A stretch of 9,581 bases of DNA from Humisphaera sp. (GTDB taxonomy: Bacteria > Planctomycetota > Phycisphaerae > Tepidisphaerales > Tepidisphaeraceae): NCBI GenBank assembly GCA_025351525.1, contig JANXVV010000069.1, positions 1 through 9,581 on the forward strand, given 5' to 3'. Made by a program: the position numbers and the translations under genes. This document shows, in pieces, positions 5,233 through 9,581 of this stretch; within the stretch, counting starts at the first letter, position 1, and each line of letters starts with the position of its first letter. The notes beneath the pieces were generated by a model. The model saw nothing but the letters and a program-made list of their open reading frames with translations. It had not been told where the DNA came from and did not search any database.

Positions 5233-7545
5233 ATGAGCGATTCCCGTCCCATTCAACGATACACCAGCACGCCTGCCGGAAGCAATCCGGTGGGGTCGAT
5301 CATGACGCCGCAAGGCCCGGCGATTATTCAGATCATCGATATGCCGACCGGTCTTGGACCTTTGAATTATCAGAGCGGCCCGAGTCAGCGGAAACCGGGC
5401 GGGATCAACGTGGTCGGCGCGGTCATTCGCCGTTGGTGGCTGGTGTTGCTGGTGTTTGGGATCATCGGCGGCGGGGCGTACTTTGCCGGGGCGAATCTGG
5501 TCAAGCCTCAGTTTGAAGCGCGGGCGAAGGTCGGTTTTATCGATTATAATCCCAGCCCTTCCGGGGGTCCTGGGTTGGCGTTTTCGACCATCCATCGCGC
5601 GCTACTTCTCGTAAACTCACGCGACATGGTGCTTCATGCCGCTGCCGACCCTCAGCTTCGAGCGGCACTTCCTCGCATTTTCAAAATTGATCTGAAAGAT
5701 GCCGCTCAGCAGGCGGCTCTACTGAGGGATGCCCAGAACTTCGTCGAAATCCCCGACGAAGGCACCAAAGGCAGTGGCGTTCTCGATGTGGTTGCTCTCC
5801 AGTCGACTGCAGAACAAGCCGCTGCCGTCTCCAACGCCTATGCAGGTTCGCTGCTTTGGTATTGTGAAACGTCCGTCAACGATTCGAACAAAAAGGTGTT
5901 GTCCAGTTTGCAGAATGAATTGAACAACGGGCAGGAGCATGTCGCCGCGCTCTTGAATCAAAAAGCGAAGCTGCTGGCGGATAATAATTTCGAAGTGAAT
6001 TCGCAGTCTCAGATTGCGGTGCTGCACCAGATCGCGGTGCTGAAAGACAAAGCGATTGAAGCCGAAGTCGCCTCTGCGGCCGCTCAGGCGCAGGTTGAAC
6101 GGTTGATGAAGAATGCCGAGGAAAGTCCCGGCTTGAAGCTCCAACGCCAAGACATTTTGAAGGCGGAAAAAGATCGGGATACGCTGCTCAAAGGTTTGCT
6201 TGAACAGATGGGAATTGCTTTCTCAAAACTGTCCGAGTTACGCAGTCTGGGAATGAAGGATGAACATCCCGCCATCATTGCCGCTCAGGCGAATATTGAC
6301 CGATACACCAAGGCAATCACCGATCGGGAAGATGAAATCGCCGTCATTATCAATAGGCGACTGGACGAGCAATTCAAGTTGAAATCTCAGGATACTCTGG
6401 AACAGGCAAAAGCCGCGAAGGAGAATGCCGAGCAACAGTTGGTCCGAGTCAACGCGGAAATGGCGAAGCTGAGTTTGGAAGCCGGCAAGCTTGCGGTTGT
6501 GAAGAACAAGGTTGAAGTGCTGGAAGCTGAAGCCGTCGAATGGACGCGGCGCAATCAGGAAAACAGTTCCGCCCTTACGGCCGCTCGCCTCAGCATGGTG
6601 ACGGCCCCGAGCGCCGTGTTTCGTCTGGAACAACCTGCCGTTGCGATTCTAAAAGAAGACAAGCGCATCAAGGTCCAAGCCGGTGGGCTGGTCGGTGGAT
6701 TGTTCCTCGGCATTCTGCTGGCCCTATTGGTCGACAAGTTCGACAAACGCCTTCGCGACCCGCGCGATATCGAACCTCTTTTCGGCACCCCTCTTTTAGG
6801 TTGCATACCGCGGATTCAGGAATTGAAACGGATTAAGGGCGATCAGGCCCGCAATCTCATTGCCGAGGAATTCCGCATCATCCGTACCCAGGTGTTGTTC
6901 GGGAATCCGAATCTAAGTCATAAGCTGATCGCCGTCACCAGCCCCACGCCGGGCGATGGCAAAACTTCTCTGGCGGTGAATCTGGCGATCTCGATCGCCA
7001 AGGCCGGTCGCCGGGTATTGCTGATCGATGGCGACCTCCGCAAGCCGGATGTGCATCGCGTGTTCAACCTGCCCGATTCTCCCGGCTTCGCCGAACTGGT
7101 TCAGGGCAGCCATGAACCGGGCGCGGTGATCAAGAAGAGTGAGATCGACGGGTTGGACATTCTGCCCGCCGGCACGCCGCTGACTCGGCCAAGCGAATTG
7201 CTTTCCCGCCCCGAAATGGCGCGATTATTATTGGCGCTCGGCGATATGTACGATCATATCGTCATCGACACCGCTCCTCTGCTGCCGGTGAGCGACACGC
7301 ATGTGTTGGCCGGGATGGTCGATGCGGTGATCGTGAGCTTTAACGCGGAAGTGGATCGCGATACCGTGTCACTGACGCAGGATATCCTTCGCCGCAGCCG
7401 GGCGAACGTGATCGGGACGGTGATGAATCAAGTCAAGTATCGCCAGAGCGGCAGCTATCAGCGCGGCAAGACCGCTTACGACAGCTACTACAACAGCCCG
7501 CGCGGCGCGCCGAAAACCGATAAGCTGGTCACTGTCGTGAAATAA
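5233..7545 (+). CDS. Wzc-like polysaccharide co-polymerase with C-terminal BY-type tyrosine kinase
   Basis: This inner-membrane protein of 770 residues should set chain length and drive polymerisation and export of an exopolysaccharide, controlled by autophosphorylation. Order of parts: a Pro/Gly-rich cytoplasmic N-terminus (1-65, longer than usual), a membrane segment at about 66-90 (RRWWLVLLVFGIIGGGAYF), a periplasmic Wzz-type region with long coiled coils rich in Ala/Glu/Lys (about 215-450), a second membrane segment at about 482-502, and the kinase domain. The kinase has EEFRIIR at 545-551 (the E-x2-R-x2-R oligomerisation motif), Walker A GDGKTS at 574-579 (K577), Walker A' LLIDGDLRKP at 596-605 (D599, D601), Walker B IVIDTAP at 676-682 (D679), and a tail with tyrosines 736, 742, 749, 752 and 753. 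ATG 5233 has no clear Shine-Dalgarno sequence. No phosphatase or Wza-like outer-membrane exporter is in the window. The family is well recognised; the exact polymer is unknown. Confidence 0.93.
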   Translation: MSDSRPIQRYTSTPAGSNPVGSIMTPQGPAIIQIIDMPTGLGPLNYQSGPSQRKPGGINVVGAVIRRWWLVLLVFGIIGGGAYFAGANLVKPQFEARAKVGFIDYNPSPSGGPGLAFSTIHRALLLVNSRDMVLHAAADPQLRAALPRIFKIDLKDAAQQAALLRDAQNFVEIPDEGTKGSGVLDVVALQSTAEQAAAVSNAYAGSLLWYCETSVNDSNKKVLSSLQNELNNGQEHVAALLNQKAKLLADNNFEVNSQSQIAVLHQIAVLKDKAIEAEVASAAAQAQVERLMKNAEESPGLKLQRQDILKAEKDRDTLLKGLLEQMGIAFSKLSELRSLGMKDEHPAIIAAQANIDRYTKAITDREDEIAVIINRRLDEQFKLKSQDTLEQAKAAKENAEQQLVRVNAEMAKLSLEAGKLAVVKNKVEVLEAEAVEWTRRNQENSSALTAARLSMVTAPSAVFRLEQPAVAILKEDKRIKVQAGGLVGGLFLGILLALLVDKFDKRLRDPRDIEPLFGTPLLGCIPRIQELKRIKGDQARNLIAEEFRIIRTQVLFGNPNLSHKLIAVTSPTPGDGKTSLAVNLAISIAKAGRRVLLIDGDLRKPDVHRVFNLPDSPGFAELVQGSHEPGAVIKKSEIDGLDILPAGTPLTRPSELLSRPEMARLLLALGDMYDHIVIDTAPLLPVSDTHVLAGMVDAVIVSFNAEVDRDTVSLTQDILRRSRANVIGTVMNQVKYRQSGSYQRGKTAYDSYYNSPRGAPKTDKLVTVVK

Positions 7546-7560
7546 TGCAATTTCGTTTCG

Positions 7561-7580
7561 CTTGTAGCCCATGCTACGAG
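7561..7580 (+). other. Short hairpin between the kinase gene and the fusion gene
   Basis: CTTGTAG (7561-7567), loop CCCATG, CTACGAG (7574-7580) pair over 7 bp with one G-U. It lies in the 58-base gap, is not followed by a long T run, and ends 23 bases before the GTG start. It is too weak for a confident terminator; it may be a leader structure or a worn repeat copy. Confidence 0.4.
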
Positions 7581-7603
7581 AAGACTCTAAAGCCTTTTAA
7601 CTC

Positions 7604-9427
7604 GTGAGTATCATCGAAACCATCCCGACCGTCCCGCCGTCCCTGTCCTCGCGCGCGCCGGTTCGCAGCCAGCATCAAGCCATCGTCATCATCGAGCGGC
7701 GTATGGCTCGCCAGGGTGATCCCAAGGCCAATCAACTGGTCCCCGGCTGGCAATGGACGCTCGGCAACGCCCGAGTGGGGGAACTGTTCGATCAACTCTT
7801 CGCCGACTCCAAAATCACCTGGTCCTCGCTTGTCGTCCCTGAAGAAAGCACCGAAACGTTTGCCGCGTTGAGTCCCCATCTTGCTGCGCAGCACCCGATG
7901 GTTGCCTACGATGGAACGCTGCAGATTCGTTCTACTTCCCTTACCGCCAAACCGGATGATGGCGAGCCGGTTTACCTGATTTTCAACGGCGACTGCTTCC
8001 CGATCTGCGATCTCTCGGATGCCATTCTCGTCCACCGCCAAAACCGCTGCGATGCGACATTGATCGATTTTCCGCAGCGAAATAAAAAGGGTTACGACGA
8101 GAAGATTCAGTTCGAGAAAGATGGCCGGGTCAAGCGGGTGAATCGTTCGTATGAGGAGCGCGAAAACGCGCTTCGCATTGATCGCGACTGGCCGATCCTG
8201 ATCATTTTGTCGGCGGATGCGATGAAGGCGCTGCTTGAAGTGTCGCTGCCGCACCGCATCAATCAATGGCCGGCGGCGATGCTCCGTTCCGGGTTGCTCG
8301 TGCGCGGCAGCACCATCCCCGGTCGCTGCTTCAGTCTTCACGATCGCGAACATCTGTTCGAGATGAATGAAATGATGCTGCGCCTCAAGCCCCATTGGCT
8401 GGCAAACGCCGGCGGGTTGGTGGACCAGGGCGAACGGATCTGGGTCGGGAAAAATGTCCGCATCGACAGCAGCGCCAATCTGCTCGGGCCGATCGCGATC
8501 GGTGACAATGTGGAGATCGGGCCGGATGCCGTGGTCGTCGGTCCCACCACGATCGGGCGCGGCAGCACCATCGGTGCGGGGATCGTCCTGAAGCGATCCG
8601 TCGTGATGCCGGATACCACGCTGGCCGGCGCGACTTTCAAAACGCACGCCATTTCGCAGGCCATCATGTTGGGCGGCGATACCCCGACGATCCAGGCTCT
8701 CACGCCGGATCAGGGATCGACGAAATTGTCAGACATTCGATCCATGTCCGTGGATCGCCCGATCAAACTTGAAACGGTGTTGGAAGGCGGAACCACCCCC
8801 GCGCTGACTGGTGCCCGCTATGGCGCGTTTCTCACCGCCAAGCGCGTGTTTGATGTGATCGGGGCCTGCGGCGCGCTGCTGCTGACCGCGCCGTTTTATC
8901 CGTTCATCATGCTGGCGATCTACATCAATTCGCCGGGCGATCTGTTTTTCGGTGCGGTACGACAAGGCCGCGGCGGGAAGAACTTCAAGTGCTGGAAATT
9001 CCGCACGATGGTCGTCAACGCCGAAGAGATCAAACGCAAGCTGATGATTCAGAACGAGGTGGATGGCCCGCAGTTCAAGATGAAGAATGACCCGCGCATT
9101 TTCTTCGTCGGTCGCTGGCTGCGCAAATTGAACATGGATGAATGGCCTCAGTTCTGGAACGTGCTGGTCGGCGAGATGAGCATCGTGGGCCCGCGCCCCA
9201 GCCCGGAAAAAGAAAACCAGATGTGTCCCGCCTGGCGCGAAGCCCGTTTGAGTGTGCGGCCGGGAATCACCGGTCTCTGGCAGGTCAGCCGACGCCGCGA
9301 CCGGGGAGAGACGGATTTCCAGGAATGGATTTATTACGACGTTCAATACATCAAGAAGCAGTCGTTCTGGTTGGACATCAAGATTTTCCTGAAGACCTTC
9401 CTCGTCGCCATCGGCGGTGGGCAGTGA
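7604..9427 (+). CDS. Fusion: nucleotidyltransferase-like domain, left-handed beta-helix, phosphoglycosyl transferase
   Basis: The 607-residue product has three parts. Residues about 24-260 resemble a nucleotidyltransferase but lack LAGGxGTRL entirely (the matching strand reads QAIVIIERRMARQGD); NGDC at 128-131 and a D-L pair survive, while the second metal Asp position is S244 in GRCFSLHDRE. Residues about 279-350 are hexapeptide repeats (IAIGDNVEIG, VVVGPTTIG). A linker leads to a sugar-transferase domain (about 412-607): KRVFDVIGA, one hydrophobic segment at about 416-442, GRGGKNFKCWKFRTM at 455-469, catalytic D512-E513 in MDEWPQFWNVLVGEMS, VGPRP at 528-532 and RPGITGLWQVS at 552-562. This domain would move a sugar phosphate from a nucleotide sugar to undecaprenyl phosphate at the inner membrane, the first step of repeat-unit assembly. 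GTG 7604 is chosen because an in-frame TAA lies at 7598; ATG 7703 would cut into the first domain. No clear Shine-Dalgarno sequence. Fusions of this transferase class with sugar enzymes are known, but the degenerate partner is unusual. Confidence 0.88.
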   Translation: MSIIETIPTVPPSLSSRAPVRSQHQAIVIIERRMARQGDPKANQLVPGWQWTLGNARVGELFDQLFADSKITWSSLVVPEESTETFAALSPHLAAQHPMVAYDGTLQIRSTSLTAKPDDGEPVYLIFNGDCFPICDLSDAILVHRQNRCDATLIDFPQRNKKGYDEKIQFEKDGRVKRVNRSYEERENALRIDRDWPILIILSADAMKALLEVSLPHRINQWPAAMLRSGLLVRGSTIPGRCFSLHDREHLFEMNEMMLRLKPHWLANAGGLVDQGERIWVGKNVRIDSSANLLGPIAIGDNVEIGPDAVVVGPTTIGRGSTIGAGIVLKRSVVMPDTTLAGATFKTHAISQAIMLGGDTPTIQALTPDQGSTKLSDIRSMSVDRPIKLETVLEGGTTPALTGARYGAFLTAKRVFDVIGACGALLLTAPFYPFIMLAIYINSPGDLFFGAVRQGRGGKNFKCWKFRTMVVNAEEIKRKLMIQNEVDGPQFKMKNDPRIFFVGRWLRKLNMDEWPQFWNVLVGEMSIVGPRPSPEKENQMCPAWREARLSVRPGITGLWQVSRRRDRGETDFQEWIYYDVQYIKKQSFWLDIKIFLKTFLVAIGGGQ

Positions 9428-9450
9428 ATAGCGGCGTGCTGAAACTGGTG

Positions 9451-9471
9451 GCATGGGCGTCCCGCCCATGC
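9451..9471. repeat. GGGCG-type palindromic repeat, copy 4
   Basis: GCATGGGCG (9451-9459), loop TCC, CGCCCATGC (9463-9471) form a perfect 9-bp stem 24 bases after the fusion gene stop. The core is the same as copy 2 at 5132-5151, with GGTG in front as in the reverse complement of copy 3. It may act as a transcript 3' end structure; no T run of terminator length follows (only ATTTTCC). Confidence 0.88.
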
Positions 9472-9531
9472 ATTTTCCATCAAATTGAACGGTGCGTGAA
9501 TAAACTCCATGTTTTCAAAAGCGCGGGGTGC

Positions 9532-9559
9532 CACAGGTCGCGGTACTCCGAGACCTGTG
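9532..9559. repeat. Second palindrome type, CACAGGTC/GACCTGTG
   Basis: CACAGGTC (9532-9539) pairs with GACCTGTG (9552-9559). Inside, CGG (9541-9543) pairs with CCG (9548-9550) after a G/A mismatch, leaving the loop TACT. T-rich sequence follows (TCTTCTTTG), so it could serve as a terminator for the fusion gene or for a converging gene beyond the window. It resembles dispersed intergenic repeats rather than a gene-specific site. Confidence 0.72.
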
Positions 9560-9581
9560 TCTTCTTTGTGTCCGAAAAGCT

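Noticed and set aside
7574..8647. 357-codon open frame on the - strand across the fusion gene
   Set aside because: Antisense to recognisable nucleotidyltransferase-like and hexapeptide sequence; its translation is rich in Arg, His and Asp as expected of a shadow frame.
8729..9469. 246-codon open frame on the - strand across the phosphoglycosyl transferase domain
   Set aside because: Antisense to strongly conserved transferase motifs, and its start lies in the palindromic repeat at 9451-9471.
2731..9471. CRISPR array
   Set aside because: The four repeat copies are thousands of bases apart, in mixed orientation and self-palindromic, with no regular spacers or cas genes.

Overview
The window carries seven genes, all on the + strand, and reads as one stretch of a surface or exopolysaccharide locus from a GC-rich Gram-negative-type bacterium. 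Four palindromic intergenic repeats of the form ATGGGCGTCTCGCCCATGC, weak or absent Shine-Dalgarno sequences in front of several genes, and a Wzc-type co-polymerase/kinase all fit a member of the Planctomycetota, perhaps a Phycisphaerae relative. That assignment rests on remembered repeat style and gene style, not on a search, and is moderate to low in confidence.

Layout. Bases 1-636 are the 3' half of a predicted NAD(P)-dependent dehydrogenase with a C-terminal SAF domain (COG4091-like). Next come three dTDP-L-rhamnose genes: rmlA (728-1606), rmlB (1698-2726) and rmlD (2787-3653). The epimerase gene rmlC is not in the window. A 323-base gap without a convincing gene follows (3654-3976), and it is AT-richer than its surroundings. 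The second block holds a nucleotidyltransferase-like protein with a left-handed beta-helix tail whose catalytic residues all look lost (3977-5098), a Wzc-like polysaccharide co-polymerase fused to a BY-type tyrosine kinase (5233-7545), and a 607-residue fusion of a second degenerate nucleotidyltransferase-like domain, a left-handed beta-helix and a monotopic phosphoglycosyl transferase (7604-9427).

How the genes may work together. RmlA, RmlB and RmlD supply steps 1, 2 and 4 of dTDP-rhamnose synthesis. The phosphoglycosyl transferase domain would start a repeat unit on undecaprenyl phosphate, and the Wzc-like protein would control chain length and export through its phosphorylated tyrosine tail. 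The two degenerate nucleotidyltransferase/beta-helix modules on either side of the kinase are the unusual part. They look like retained, non-catalytic sugar-nucleotide-binding or scaffold modules, one free and one tethered to the initiating transferase.

Non-coding structure. A long imperfect hairpin built from five copies of GTTGCCAG fills the rmlA-rmlB gap and ends at the rmlB start codon. Four copies of the GGGCG-type palindrome lie between genes or just after them, two of them paired as a nested inverted repeat. A second type of palindrome lies near the right edge.
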